A DNA stretch of 64,000 nucleotides from PALSA-1004 sp963829085 (GCA_963829085.1 CAWHHJ010000017.1:186001-250000), one strand, 5' to 3'. Positions 45,368-54,187 are shown, counted from the first letter of the stretch. Made by a program: numbers and translations. The notes: generated from the sequence alone by a model not told the origin.

Positions 45368-45637
45368 CTACTCGCCTTCGCCGAAGCAATCGGCGATGAG
45401 TCCATGCAGAGCTGTCATCGCCGCCTCTTCATCGGGACCCTCGGTTTCGATCGTGATCGTGGCGCCTTTGGCCGCCGCGAGCATCATCACGCCCATAATG
45501 CTTTTCGCGTTTACGCGTCTACCATTACGCTCGATCCAGATGTTGCTTTCAAACTGGCCGGCGAGCTGCGTCAACTTGGCCGACGCTCGCGCGTGCAGGC
45601 CGAGCTTGTTGATGATTTCAGCTTCCCGATGCAGCAT
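45368..45637 (-). CDS. ptsH: Phosphocarrier protein HPr
   Basis: An 89-residue HPr with both known phosphorylation sites: H15 in LGLHARAS (from enzyme I) and S46 in NAKSIMGVMML (target of HPr kinase/phosphorylase). Its start lies 20 bases inside the end of the EIIA gene. It is 97 bp from ptsI. The Ser46 motif implies an hprK gene elsewhere. Confidence 0.96.
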   Translation of the reverse strand: MLHREAEIINKLGLHARASAKLTQLAGQFESNIWIERNGRRVNAKSIMGVMMLAAAKGATITIETEGPDEEAAMTALHGLIADCFGEGE

Positions 45638-46034
45638 TGTGCAACTTGAACATCGGTACTCGCATCACGCCCTCGCATCCGCCGCTGATAGCTTTCGTTA
45701 CGATCGTCTGCAGATCACGGTCACGATAAGTGAGCACACGGATGAGCATTGGCAGGCTCACACCAGCCACGGCCTCTACTTTGCCCGGCGCCACGAGCTT
45801 TGAGGCCATGTTGCTCGGGGTCCCGCCGTACATATCGGACAGGATCAGCACGCCGGTGCCTTCATCGAGTTCCTTGACGAGCGTGCGGGCTTGCGGCAGA
45901 AGGAGCGCCGGATCATCCTGCGCAGTGACACCAAGCTGCTTGAGGCGCGGCGGGCGTTTATTGAGCACGTGGCTTGCGCAGTGAATGAGGCTCTCGCCCA
46001 GCATGCCGTGAGTAATTATCAGTATGCCGATCAT
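45618..46034 (-). CDS. PTS EIIA component, mannose family
   Basis: A 138-residue EIIA(Man)-type domain. The phosphorylated histidine is H9 in LIITHGMLG, and DMYGGTPSNMA is the second conserved loop. It stands alone without IIB or IIC domains, so it is likely to act as a regulator rather than in sugar uptake. It heads the EIIA-HPr-EI operon. Confidence 0.93.
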   Translation of the reverse strand: MIGILIITHGMLGESLIHCASHVLNKRPPRLKQLGVTAQDDPALLLPQARTLVKELDEGTGVLILSDMYGGTPSNMASKLVAPGKVEAVAGVSLPMLIRVLTYRDRDLQTIVTKAISGGCEGVMRVPMFKLHNAASGS

Positions 46035-46063
46035 GCGCGCGATTTCGCAGCGGTTAATAGCAA

Positions 46064-46069
46064 ATTATA
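46064..46069 (-). promoter_or_regulatory. -10 box of the PTS operon
   Basis: On the minus strand TATAAT lies 30 bp before the EIIA ATG. CTCGAA sits at the -35 distance (46087-46092), a partial match. Confidence 0.5.
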
Positions 46070-46182
46070 CTCCGCGGGCTGCTCGCTTCGAGCGTGGCAA
46101 ACAGCACGTCCGGCGAACAATGGCATTAAGTAAGCCTCGTCCGCATAATCGCCGCACTTCGCAACCCCGTCTTCAAGTCCGG

Positions 46183-47130
46183 TCAATGACTCTCGATTGC
46201 GTGCTCCAACGCATCGAGCATCATGCCGGCGACATTGAAGCCGGTCTGTTCGGTAATTTCCTGGAAGCAGGTCGGACTGGTTACATTTACTTCGGTGAGA
46301 TAATCGCCGATTACATCGAGGCCCACGAGCAGCAGTCCCTGCGCATGCAACAGCGGACCCAGCGTTTGCGCGATTTCCCGATCGCGCGCTGTAAGTTCAC
46401 GCGCCACGCCCGTGCCGCCGGCCGCCAGATTGCCGCGGGTTTCGCCGGATTTCGGGATCCGCGCAAGAGCGTATGGCACCGGCCTGCCGGCAATCACCAG
46501 TATGCGTTTATCGCCGTCGCGAATCGCCGGGATGTAACGTTGGGCCATCACCGTCCGCCGGCCGTAGTGCGTAATGGTCTCAACGATGACATTGATGTTC
46601 GGATCCTTAGGATTTACCCGGAATATCGATGTTCCACCCATGCCATCGAGCGGTTTCAAGATCGCGTCGCCGTGCGATTCAATGAAGCCATGAATCAACG
46701 CGGCGTCGCGCGTAACGAGCGTTGGCGCGGTGAATTGCGGAAAGCGCGCGATCGTCAGCTTCTCATTGCAGTCGCGGATCGCGCGCGCATCGTTAAAAAC
46801 ACGGGCGCCTTGTTCCTGTGCGAGCTCGAGGAGGTATGTGCTGTATAGATACTCCATGTCGAACGGCGGATCCTTACGCATCAGGATTGCATCGAAGTCC
46901 TTGAGCGCGATCTCCTCGCTATCATTGACCCGGTACCAAGGATCCGACTGATTGCTCAACGTGAGCAATTGGGCACGCGCTATGACAACGCTGTCACGCC
47001 ACATCATGTCTTCCTGCTGCATGACGTAAAGCTCATGACTGCGCGCTGCGGCTTCACGCATCATGGCGTAGGTGGAATCTTTATACGTCTTGAACTCGTC
47101 GAGCGGATCGACGATGAAAGCGATCTTCAT
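46183..47130 (-). CDS. gshB: Glutathione synthetase GshB
   Basis: An ATP-grasp ligase joining gamma-glutamylcysteine and glycine. The 315-residue protein has the family start MKIAFIVDPLDEFKTYKDST, MRKDPPFDMEYLYSTYLLE, the ATP-binding LKPLDGMGGTSIFR, and TEVNVTSPTCFQEI near the end. It follows gshA by 25 bp and should be co-transcribed with it. Confidence 0.97.
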   Translation of the reverse strand: MKIAFIVDPLDEFKTYKDSTYAMMREAAARSHELYVMQQEDMMWRDSVVIARAQLLTLSNQSDPWYRVNDSEEIALKDFDAILMRKDPPFDMEYLYSTYLLELAQEQGARVFNDARAIRDCNEKLTIARFPQFTAPTLVTRDAALIHGFIESHGDAILKPLDGMGGTSIFRVNPKDPNINVIVETITHYGRRTVMAQRYIPAIRDGDKRILVIAGRPVPYALARIPKSGETRGNLAAGGTGVARELTARDREIAQTLGPLLHAQGLLLVGLDVIGDYLTEVNVTSPTCFQEITEQTGFNVAGMMLDALEHAIESH

Positions 47131-47155
47131 GACAACGGACCGCCCGTGCGCACGG

Positions 47156-48463
47156 TTATGCCGCCGCTGATGCGGAATAGGGTGCGAAACTTTGTTGTGT
47201 CCGTTCGAGCTCGACTGCGGCAGCGACCAACGCGAGCCTGGCTATAACGCCGTAAGCGTAAAACCGGTTTGGCGGGCAGTCGGGATCGTCGAGATCGGGG
47301 GAGTAGCATGGTTTCTCGAACGCAAGCGGAACGAATTGCATGCCGGGAGCGTTGAGACTCTGATCCTGGCCGCGGCTCGAATGGACGCGGTAGAAGCCGC
47401 CGACGACGAAGTGGTCAATCATGTACACAACCGCTTCCGCTGCTGCTCCGTTGACGACCTCACTCGTCGGAATACCCTCCTGCACCAGGACTTCGTGCAC
47501 CTCGAGACCTTCTTTGACGACAGCCATCTTGTTACGTTGCTTGCGGTTTAGCGCGCGAACTTCGGACGCGTCCTTTATCGTCAATATGCCCATGCCATAG
47601 GTGCCTGCATCAGCCTTCACGATGACGAATGGTTCCGAGGTGATACCGTATTCGGAGTACTTCGCGCGGATGTCGGTAAGGATTTCCGACACATAGCCCT
47701 CAAGACATTCTTCGCCCTGACGTTCCTGGAAGTTGATGCGGCCACATTTTTCGAAGAATGGATTAATGAACCAGGGATCGACACCGATGAGCTCAGCAAA
47801 CTCGGTCGCGACGTCTCGATAGACTGCAAAATGGTTCGACTTGCGCCGCATGAACCATCCGGCATGTAACGGCGGCAGTACTGTTTGCTCGAGATTCTTG
47901 AGTATGTCGGGCAGTCCCGCGGAGAGATCGTTGTTGATGAGTACTGCACAGGGATCAAACCCGGCGACGCCAATGCGATTGCCATTGCGTTCAAGCGGCT
48001 CGAGCTTGAGTTTGCTGCCGTCCGGCAGCTCGATGTCCGTGGGCGCGGACAAATCCGGCAGCAGACTGCCGATACGGACGATCATGCCCGCGTGGCGCAA
48101 TATCTTCTGCAGCGCGGCGACATTTTGCAGATAGAAAGTGTTGCGCGTGTGATTCTCTGGAATAAGTAAGATGCCGCGCGCATCGGGACAAATTTTCTCC
48201 ACCGCTGCCATGGTCGCCTGCACACACAGCGCGTCGAATTCCGGATTGAGATTGTTGAAGCCGCCCGGATAGAGGTTCGTATCAACGGGCGCCAGTTTGA
48301 AACCGCTGTTGCGCAGATCGACCGATGCATAAAAGGGCGTTTCGTGTTCCTGCCACTTGGTGCGGAACCAATGTTCGATGTCGGGCATCGCAGTAAGAAT
48401 TCTGCGCTCGAGATCCAGCAGAGGTCCGGATAGAGCGGTCGTCAAGCGGGGAACAGTCGTCAT
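47156..48463 (-). CDS. gshA: Glutamate-cysteine ligase GshA
   Basis: First enzyme of glutathione synthesis. The 435-residue sequence (ERRILTAMPDIEHWFRTKW; DTNLYPGGFNNLNPEFDALC; VIVKADAGTYGMGIL) belongs to the form seen in betaproteobacteria and Acidithiobacillus, unrelated in sequence to the E. coli GshA type. This family placement is from recall. Neighbour gshB supports it. The start follows a weak ribosome site, and a -10-like TACAAT lies 28 bp upstream. Confidence 0.93.
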   Translation of the reverse strand: MTTVPRLTTALSGPLLDLERRILTAMPDIEHWFRTKWQEHETPFYASVDLRNSGFKLAPVDTNLYPGGFNNLNPEFDALCVQATMAAVEKICPDARGILLIPENHTRNTFYLQNVAALQKILRHAGMIVRIGSLLPDLSAPTDIELPDGSKLKLEPLERNGNRIGVAGFDPCAVLINNDLSAGLPDILKNLEQTVLPPLHAGWFMRRKSNHFAVYRDVATEFAELIGVDPWFINPFFEKCGRINFQERQGEECLEGYVSEILTDIRAKYSEYGITSEPFVIVKADAGTYGMGILTIKDASEVRALNRKQRNKMAVVKEGLEVHEVLVQEGIPTSEVVNGAAAEAVVYMIDHFVVGGFYRVHSSRGQDQSLNAPGMQFVPLAFEKPCYSPDLDDPDCPPNRFYAYGVIARLALVAAAVELERTQQSFAPYSASAAA

Positions 48464-48490
48464 GGGGGCGTGTAACTTGAGCGGGGACGT

Positions 48491-48496
48491 ATTGTA
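48491..48496 (-). promoter_or_regulatory. Candidate gshA -10 box
   Basis: TACAAT on the minus strand, preceded by TTGC, 28 bp before the gshA ATG. The -35 region (48514-48519) is a poor match. Confidence 0.38.
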
Positions 48497-48635
48497 GCAA
48501 ACCCGTCTGCGGTGAACCCCACGACGCGATGCACGAGAAGACTACCGCGGGCACGTTCGGCGACGACGTCCTATCGCTGTAGAACGCTCAATGCTAGTCT
48601 TGTTGCAAATTCGCTATTGCCGGAGCCCGGTGCCA

Positions 48636-49109
48636 ATGAGTGTGATCATAGAACCCGCTAAACCCGAAGATATACCGCGTTTGGTAGAACTACTGAACAA
48701 CCTGTTCGGTATCGAGCTCGACTTTACGGCCGATGCCACGCGTCAGATGCGTGGCCTGGAAATGCTGATGAGCGAGGCGGCGAAGTACGACCGTCAGACG
48801 ATCGCTGTCGCAAGGAATGATGCTGGAATACCTGTCGGCATGGCCACCGCACAGTTGATTGTATCTACGGCGGAAGGCGCGCTGTCGGCATGGATCGAAG
48901 ACGTTATCGTGCATCCCGAGCATCGCCGTCAGGGCATCGGCAGCATGTTGATCGGAAATCTGCTCGAGTGGGCGAAGGCGCGGGGCGCGACTCGGGCGCA
49001 GCTTGTGGCCGATCAGGAAAACGAAAGCGCTGACTTCTTTTACGCCTCACTCAGCTGGCGCAGTACTCAGCTGATCGTCCGCCGCCAGTCCATCCGTCAA
49101 CACGAATAG
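48636..49109 (+). CDS. GNAT-family N-acetyltransferase
   Basis: From the ATG at 48636, with GGAG ten bases upstream, the protein is 157 residues and begins MSVIIEPAKPEDIPRLVELL, the usual GNAT start. An ATG 45 bases earlier lacks a ribosome site. The acetyl-CoA loop is HRRQGIGSMLI and motif B is DQENESADFFYASLSWRST. Substrate unknown. It is monocistronic between gshA and the amtB operon. Confidence 0.85.
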   Translation: MSVIIEPAKPEDIPRLVELLNNLFGIELDFTADATRQMRGLEMLMSEAAKYDRQTIAVARNDAGIPVGMATAQLIVSTAEGALSAWIEDVIVHPEHRRQGIGSMLIGNLLEWAKARGATRAQLVADQENESADFFYASLSWRSTQLIVRRQSIRQHE

Positions 49110-49140
49110 CGCTAGCAACGCGGCTGTATGCAGGTCCAAA

Positions 49141-49168
49141 AAAATGGGCGCCTTAAGGCGCCCATTTT
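49141..49168. terminator. Bidirectional terminator, perfect 28-bp palindrome
   Basis: AAAATGGGCGCC, TTAA, GGCGCCCATTTT. The 12-bp arms are perfect with A- and T-rich flanks, so it can terminate the GNAT gene on the plus strand and amtB on the minus strand. Confidence 0.9.
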
Positions 49169-49186
49169 GATGTAACACGCGTGCGC

Positions 49187-50668
49187 TTACATATGATAGG
49201 CAGTCTCGCCGTGCTCGTTGACGTCGAGACCTTCACGCTCCACTTCTTCGGTAACGCGCAGGCCAATGACGATGTCGACGATCTTGTAACAGATGAAGGC
49301 GACCACTGCTGACCATACGACCGTTGTTCCGACGCCCCAGGCCTGGCTGATCAGCTGCGTTCCCATGTCGTAGTCGGCAACTTTATTGGCGACGTAATCG
49401 TAGACGCCGGTGCCGCCCAACGAGGGCGCTGCGAACACGCCGACGCCAAGTGCGCCGACGATACCGCCGATGCAATGGACGCCGAACACATCAAGCGCGT
49501 CATCGTAGCCAAAGATCTTCTTCAGGCCGTTGACGGCCCACAGGCAGATGGCGCCGGCGATGAGACCCAGTGCGATCGACCCCATGGGCCCAAGCCATCC
49601 GCAGGCAGGCGTAATTGCAACCAGTCCTGCAACTGCGCCCGACGCGGCGCCGAGCATGGACGGTTTTCCCTTGAACATCCACTCAAGGAACATCCATGAA
49701 AGCGCTGCGGCTGCGGTCGCGACGAAGGTGTTGGCGAACACGAGCGCCGTCGTGCCATTGGCTTCGAGGTTAGAGCCGGCGTTGAATCCGAACCAGCCCA
49801 CCCACAGCAAAGAGGCTCCAATCATCGTCATCGTCAGGCTGTGCGGCGCCATCGCTTCCCGGCCATAGCCGATGCGCTTACCCACGAGCAATGCACCCAC
49901 GAGACCTGCGATACCGGCGTTGATGTGCACCACTGTTCCGCCCGCGAAATCGAGCGCGCCTTTCTGGAAGATGAAACCGGCAATGGCCTGCGCTTTGTCT
50001 GCGGCTGCGGCGTCGGTGTACACGTCGGGGCCCGCCCAGAACCACACCATGTGTGCGATCGGCAGGTACGAGAACGTAAACCACAGGACCATGAACATTA
50101 GAACCGCAGAGAATTTCATGCGCTCGGCGAATGCACCGACGATCAGGCACGGCGTGATAATTGCGAACGTGCACTGAAATACCATGTAAATGTATTCCGG
50201 AATCATCACACCTTTACTGAACGTTGCCGAAGTCGAATCCGGCGTCAGGCCCTTGAGAAACAGCCGATCGAACCCGCCGAAAAAAGCGTTCCCTTCGGTG
50301 AACGCGATGCTATAGCCGTAAACAAACCATAACACCGTCAACAAGCAGCACACGACGAACACCTGCATCAGGACCGAGAGCATGTTCTTCGTGCGCACGA
50401 GACCGCCGTAAAACAATGCAAGTCCGGGAATCGACATCATGAGCACTAGGGCAGTGGCCACGATCATCCATGCGGTATCGCCCTTGTTAGGTTCGACCTT
50501 TTTTGCCTCTGCGGGAGCGGGCGCCGCCGTGGTTGCTGCCGGCGCTGCTGCTGTCGCGGGCGCCGCAGCGACCGGCTTGTCGGCAGCCTTGTCCTGCGCA
50601 AAGGCAGGCGTGCCGGTACCGAAGCCAAAGGCGCCGATCAGGGCGAGTATTGTTAAAACACGTTTCAT
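49187..50668 (-). CDS. amtB: Ammonium transporter AmtB
   Basis: A 493-residue trimeric ammonium channel. A signal peptide (MKRVLTILALIGAFGFGTGTPAFA) and an Ala/Pro-rich linker precede 11 membrane helices. PGLALFYGGLVRTKNMLSVLMQ, the segment with FVVWF-like FMVLWFTFSYLP, and the pore histidine regions SLLWVGWFGFNAGS and DVFGVHCIGGIVGALG are conserved. The C-terminal tail TEEVEREGLDVNEHGETAYHM is the part that meets GlnK. Encoded 11 bp after glnK. Confidence 0.97.
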   Translation of the reverse strand: MKRVLTILALIGAFGFGTGTPAFAQDKAADKPVAAAPATAAAPAATTAAPAPAEAKKVEPNKGDTAWMIVATALVLMMSIPGLALFYGGLVRTKNMLSVLMQVFVVCCLLTVLWFVYGYSIAFTEGNAFFGGFDRLFLKGLTPDSTSATFSKGVMIPEYIYMVFQCTFAIITPCLIVGAFAERMKFSAVLMFMVLWFTFSYLPIAHMVWFWAGPDVYTDAAAADKAQAIAGFIFQKGALDFAGGTVVHINAGIAGLVGALLVGKRIGYGREAMAPHSLTMTMIGASLLWVGWFGFNAGSNLEANGTTALVFANTFVATAAAALSWMFLEWMFKGKPSMLGAASGAVAGLVAITPACGWLGPMGSIALGLIAGAICLWAVNGLKKIFGYDDALDVFGVHCIGGIVGALGVGVFAAPSLGGTGVYDYVANKVADYDMGTQLISQAWGVGTTVVWSAVVAFICYKIVDIVIGLRVTEEVEREGLDVNEHGETAYHM

Positions 50669-50679
50669 CGGATTCTCCC

Positions 50680-51018
50680 TTATAACGCGTCAGCGCCGGT
50701 CTCACCGGTGCGGATGCGGTAAACCTGTTCGAGCTCGAACACAAAGATCTTGCCGTCACCGATCTTGCCGGTGTTCGCAGATTTTTCGATGGCCTCGACA
50801 ACTTGCTCGAGCATCTCGCTTTTAATCGCTGCGTCGATTTTGACCTTCGGCAGAAAGTCGACGACATATTCGGCGCCGCGATAGAGCTCTGTGTGGCCCT
50901 TCTGACGACCGAAGCCCTTAACTTCTGTCACGGTAATGCCTTGTACGCCGATGGCGGACAGGGCCTCCCTGACTTCGTCAAGCTTGAACGGCTTGATGAT
51001 TGCAGTGACTAGTTTCAT
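50680..51018 (-). CDS. glnK: Nitrogen regulatory PII protein GlnK
   Basis: A 112-residue PII protein. The T-loop carries Y51 (YRGAEYVVDF), the uridylylation site, and the C-terminal signature TGKIGDGKIFVFELEQVYRIRTGE binds ATP and 2-oxoglutarate. Linkage to amtB identifies it as GlnK, which plugs AmtB when nitrogen is plentiful. It is the middle gene of the torF-like/glnK/amtB group. Confidence 0.96.
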   Translation of the reverse strand: MKLVTAIIKPFKLDEVREALSAIGVQGITVTEVKGFGRQKGHTELYRGAEYVVDFLPKVKIDAAIKSEMLEQVVEAIEKSANTGKIGDGKIFVFELEQVYRIRTGETGADAL

Positions 51019-51034
51019 GATGTTCCCCGGGAAG

Positions 51035-51057
51035 CGGAGCCTGAGTTGCAGGCTCCG
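51035..51057 (-). other. Stem-loop between the porin gene and glnK
   Basis: CGGAGCCTG (51035-51043) and CAGGCTCCG (51049-51057) form a perfect 9-bp stem with a 5-base loop, with no T-run. It lies in the 51-bp gap of the operon and could stabilise one mRNA half or cause partial termination. Confidence 0.55.
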
Positions 51058-51069
51058 TAATTTGAGCTG

Positions 51070-52005
51070 TTAAAAAGTTTTTTGAACAAAGATGGTGCCC
51101 GTGCTCTTGCCAAGGTTGGTCGGATACGATCCGCCTTCCGATGTAGAGCCGTAGCCAAGGCTGTTTTCGCTGAAGGTTTTCGTCCAGAACGCGCCGACGC
51201 TGAAATCTTTCGGCAACGCGTACGTCAAGCCCACTTTCACGTCTTTATAGCTGAAGATCTCGTCGTTACTCTGAACGCGGCCGTTGAAGACGTTACGTGG
51301 ATCGGTGCCTTTGTATTTCTGATATCCCCAGTGGAGATTGACCGTCACACCTTCGAGCGATTTGGTCATTACATCGCCGAGCGGAATATTCGCTGCCAGG
51401 TCGAGGTAATAGGTGCCACGCGATTGATCAACACCAAAGGTGTGGTCCAGCACGTTGTACGACCCTTTGAAGGTAAGCCACTTCCAGCTTGGCGCGAGGT
51501 AGATCTCCCATGTGTCGGCGTTTGGCACGTTATTGGGCGCAGCCGAACTTATTGCGTTGGGGTTGATCTTGCCGGGATACCAGTAATACAAAGTTCCCAC
51601 ATCAAGCACGAAATCGTTCGGCAGATTCCACTTATAGCCGCCGTAAAAGTCCCACTCGAGGCTACCGCCGCTGCCGTATAAGCCCTGGCTCACCCCAGGC
51701 GTCAGGTTGGAAAGGCCTTCCTTTAGCCAACTGATGTTCGAAGCCCAGGTCCCCGCATAGAATCCGGACTGGTGTGCATAGTCGAAACCACCTTGCGCAG
51801 CGGGGTTGTGGTTAGTCTGGGTCAGACCACGAAATATGTATTGGCTGAATAAGCCGAAGTTGCCGGTCAGCGTGTAAGGCGCTTTCGGTTCTTCCGGTTT
51901 CGCTTCGCCCGGTGGTTTGCCCTCGGGGGCGGCTTGCCCTAAGGCGAAGAGCGGTAGTGCCAGCGATACGGCCGCCACCGATGCAACGAGTGTTTCCCTG
52001 ATCAT
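51070..52005 (-). CDS. TorF-family outer-membrane protein (porin-like)
   Basis: A 311-residue precursor with a signal peptide (LVASVAAVSLALPLFALG), a Pro/Lys/Glu linker, and a strand-rich barrel beginning YTLTGNFGLFSQYIFRGLTQTNHNPA, typical of the TorF putative porin family. It ends with an aromatic residue (TF), as outer-membrane barrels do. It is the first gene behind a sigma54-type promoter and NtrC-like site and upstream of glnK-amtB, so it probably responds to nitrogen supply and may let small nitrogen compounds through the outer membrane. Substrate not known. Confidence 0.85.
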   Translation of the reverse strand: MIRETLVASVAAVSLALPLFALGQAAPEGKPPGEAKPEEPKAPYTLTGNFGLFSQYIFRGLTQTNHNPAAQGGFDYAHQSGFYAGTWASNISWLKEGLSNLTPGVSQGLYGSGGSLEWDFYGGYKWNLPNDFVLDVGTLYYWYPGKINPNAISSAAPNNVPNADTWEIYLAPSWKWLTFKGSYNVLDHTFGVDQSRGTYYLDLAANIPLGDVMTKSLEGVTVNLHWGYQKYKGTDPRNVFNGRVQSNDEIFSYKDVKVGLTYALPKDFSVGAFWTKTFSENSLGYGSTSEGGSYPTNLGKSTGTIFVQKTF

Positions 52006-52055
52006 GCTTGCCCTTTCAAGTGTACGCGCGGATTAGTATTGCCGGACGCGCTATC

Positions 52056-52071
52056 AGCACGTATCGTGCCA
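52056..52071 (-). promoter_or_regulatory. Sigma54 (-24/-12) promoter
   Basis: TGGCACGATACGTGCT matches the RpoN consensus TGGCACG-N4-TTGCW at all defined positions but one (G for the first T of the -12 element). The GG-GC spacing is exact. It is 51 bp before the porin start. Confidence 0.8.
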
Positions 52072-52165
52072 TTACTGTAAGCGACTGAAACGTAATGATT
52101 AAACGGCAGCAGCACGATTCAGTAAGAGGGCTTAGCGCACCTCGATAAGGCATGCTGTGCGACGA

Positions 52166-52182
52166 TGCACTTTTTTAGTGCT
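52166..52182. promoter_or_regulatory. NtrC-binding site
   Basis: On the minus strand AGCACTAAAAAAGTGCA. GCAC-N7-GTGC is the NtrC dyad. It lies about 100 bp upstream of the sigma54 promoter, the normal enhancer distance. The rest of the 286-bp gap shows nothing else clear. Confidence 0.7.
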
Positions 52183-52291
52183 TGGCCGTACAAATTAAAA
52201 CGGAGAATAGCGAAATGAGAACATTGCGGACGGATTCGCTCGGCGCACAAATGGTAAATTGAAACCTCTGTCTCACATACGGAGTGGCCCT

Positions 52292-52543
52292 ATGCTCAAC
52301 CAAAATATCCTGGACGAAATCGGAGCGAAGATACGGCAGATTCTGGCGCAGAGTCCCGCTCGCGACATCGAGACGAATGTGCGCGCGATGCTGTCCTCGA
52401 CGTTCACGCGACTCGACCTGGTGAGCCGCCAGGAATTCGATGTTCAAACCGATTTGCTGGTCCGAACCCGCGAAAAATTAAGCGCGCTCGAAGCCCGGCT
52501 CGCGGAGATTGAGAAGCGGCAGACCGGCGAACCGGCCAAGTGA
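52292..52543 (+). CDS. ubiK: Ubiquinone biosynthesis accessory factor UbiK
   Basis: From the ATG at 52292 (GGAG upstream) an 83-residue protein, MLNQNILDEIGAKIRQILAQSPARD..., of the BMFP/YqiC family. It has an amphipathic N-terminal helix and a C-terminal coiled coil (FDVQTDLLVRTREKLSALEARLAEIE) that forms trimers. UbiK assists the aerobic ubiquinone-synthesis complex. Its position before comM and opposite amtB-glnK is common in betaproteobacteria. Confidence 0.9.
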   Translation: MLNQNILDEIGAKIRQILAQSPARDIETNVRAMLSSTFTRLDLVSRQEFDVQTDLLVRTREKLSALEARLAEIEKRQTGEPAK

Positions 52544-52685
52544 TTCAGCGCGCGGCGATGTAGAACCGGTCGCCGCGAAGCGACACCTATGACCAATGGC
52601 CTAGCGTCGTGTGTCGCTCCATCTGTCTTGTGGGACGTTAGATCGTGCATGCCGCTCGTATTCAACGCCTTGATGCACGGCCTGC

Positions 52686-54187
52686 ATGTCCCTCGCCGTT
52701 TTGTATAGCCGGTCACTTACTGGCATGGACGCGCCACTTGTCACTGTGGAGGCGCACCTCGCGAACGGCCTACCAAGCTTTACGATCGTCGGATTACCGG
52801 AGATTGAAGTAAAAGAAGCGAAGGACCGTGTGCGTGCCGCGTTGCAGAACGCGCGGTTCGAATTTCCGGCGCGTCGCATCACTATCAATCTTGCGCCCGC
52901 TGACTTGCCGAAGGAAAGCGGGCGCTTCGACTTGCCGATTGCGCTTGGCATCCTCGCCGCTTCGGACCAGTTACCCGCAGAAAAGCTCGATCAGTACGAA
53001 TTTGCCGGCGAGTTGGCGCTGACCGGGAACTGCGGCCGATCCGCGGCACTTTGGCAATGATGTGCGGTGCCAGTCGGGCGCGACGGGCGTTCGTTGTGCC
53101 GCACGCCAATGGGCCCGAGGCGGCATTGGTCGAAGGTGCACATGTATACCCGGCCCGGTTGTTGCTGGAAGTATGCGCTCACCTTTCCGGGCGCGAACTG
53201 CTCACCCGTTGCACCGATAAGCCTGCGGCGAACGATGATCCGTATCCCGATCTCGCCGATGTAAAGGGACAGCCGCAAGCGAAGCGCGCCCTCGAGATTG
53301 CGGCTGCCGGAGGCCACAGCCTCATCATGGTCGGCCCGCCCGGCGCCGGCAAAACGATGCTCGCAATGCGCTTGCCTGGAATTTTGCCGTCGATGACGCA
53401 AGAACAGGCCCTTGAGTCCGCGGCCGTGCAATCGCTCGGCACGGCCGGCTTCGATGTGCGTAACTGGCAGCGCCGGCCCTTTCGCGCGCCGCATGACACA
53501 GCGTCCGGTGTCGCGCTCGTCGGCGGCGGCGGCAATCCCCGTCCGGGTGAAATCTCGATGGCCATGCATGGCGTCCTCTTTCTCGACGAAGCGGCCGAGT
53601 TCAATCGCGACGTGTTGGAAGTGCTGTGGCAGCCGCTCGAATCCGGCCGCATCAGCGTGTCGCGCGCCGCGCGGCAAGTTGAGTTCCCCGCCGAGTTCCA
53701 GCTCGTAGCAGCGATGAATCCCTGCCCGTGCGGCTATCTCGGCCATTACAGCGGCAAATGCCGATGCAGTCCGGACCAGGTGGTTCGCTACCGCAGGAAA
53801 ATTTCCGGACCGTTACTCGACCGCATCGATTTGCAGATCGAGGTGCCGGCGGTCGGCGACAGTGACCTACTGAAGACCGCGCAAGGCGAAGCGAGCGCTG
53901 TAATCGCCGCACGCGTAGCAACGGCGTACCGTCGCCAGCTCGAGCGCCAGGATAAGCCCAACTCGAAACTGTCGACCCGCGAAATCGACATTCACTGCGT
54001 GCTCAACGATGCGGGCGTTACCATGTTGAAACAGGCCATCAGCCGGCTTGGACTGTCAGCACGCGCCTATCACCGGATATTAAAAGTCGCCCGCACCATC
54101 GCCGACCTCGCGGGTTGCGGTTCGATCACGAGCGAACAAATCGCAGAAGCCATCCAATACCGCCGTTTCGACGCCTCACCTCGCTAA
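52686..54187 (+). CDS. comM: Mg-chelatase-like AAA+ protein ComM (one frameshift)
   Basis: ComM is a hexameric helicase that drives branch migration during natural transformation. The N-terminal domain (MSLAVLYSRSLTGMDAPLVTVE...FDLPIALGILAASDQL) is intact to ELALTG. There one G is missing from GGG 53025-53027, and with it restored the sequence reads LTGELRPIRGTLAMM and continues to 54187, giving 500 residues. Walker A GPPGAGKT (about 217-224), FLDEAAEF, the zinc-like cysteine region MNPCPCGYLGHYSGKCRCS and the C-terminal LSARAYHRILKVARTIADL are present. Confidence 0.92.

Noticed and set aside
46024..46848. A 274-codon plus-strand frame
   Set aside because: It is antisense to gshB and the start of the EIIA gene, both with full conserved motifs, and has no recognisable features.
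52556..52685. GCGACAC/GTGTCGC inverted repeat before comM as a riboswitch or competence operator
   Set aside because: The arms are 7 bp with a loop of more than 20 bases, and no conserved aptamer core is visible.
52991..53746. A 251-codon minus-strand frame
   Set aside because: Antisense to comM, with no family signature.
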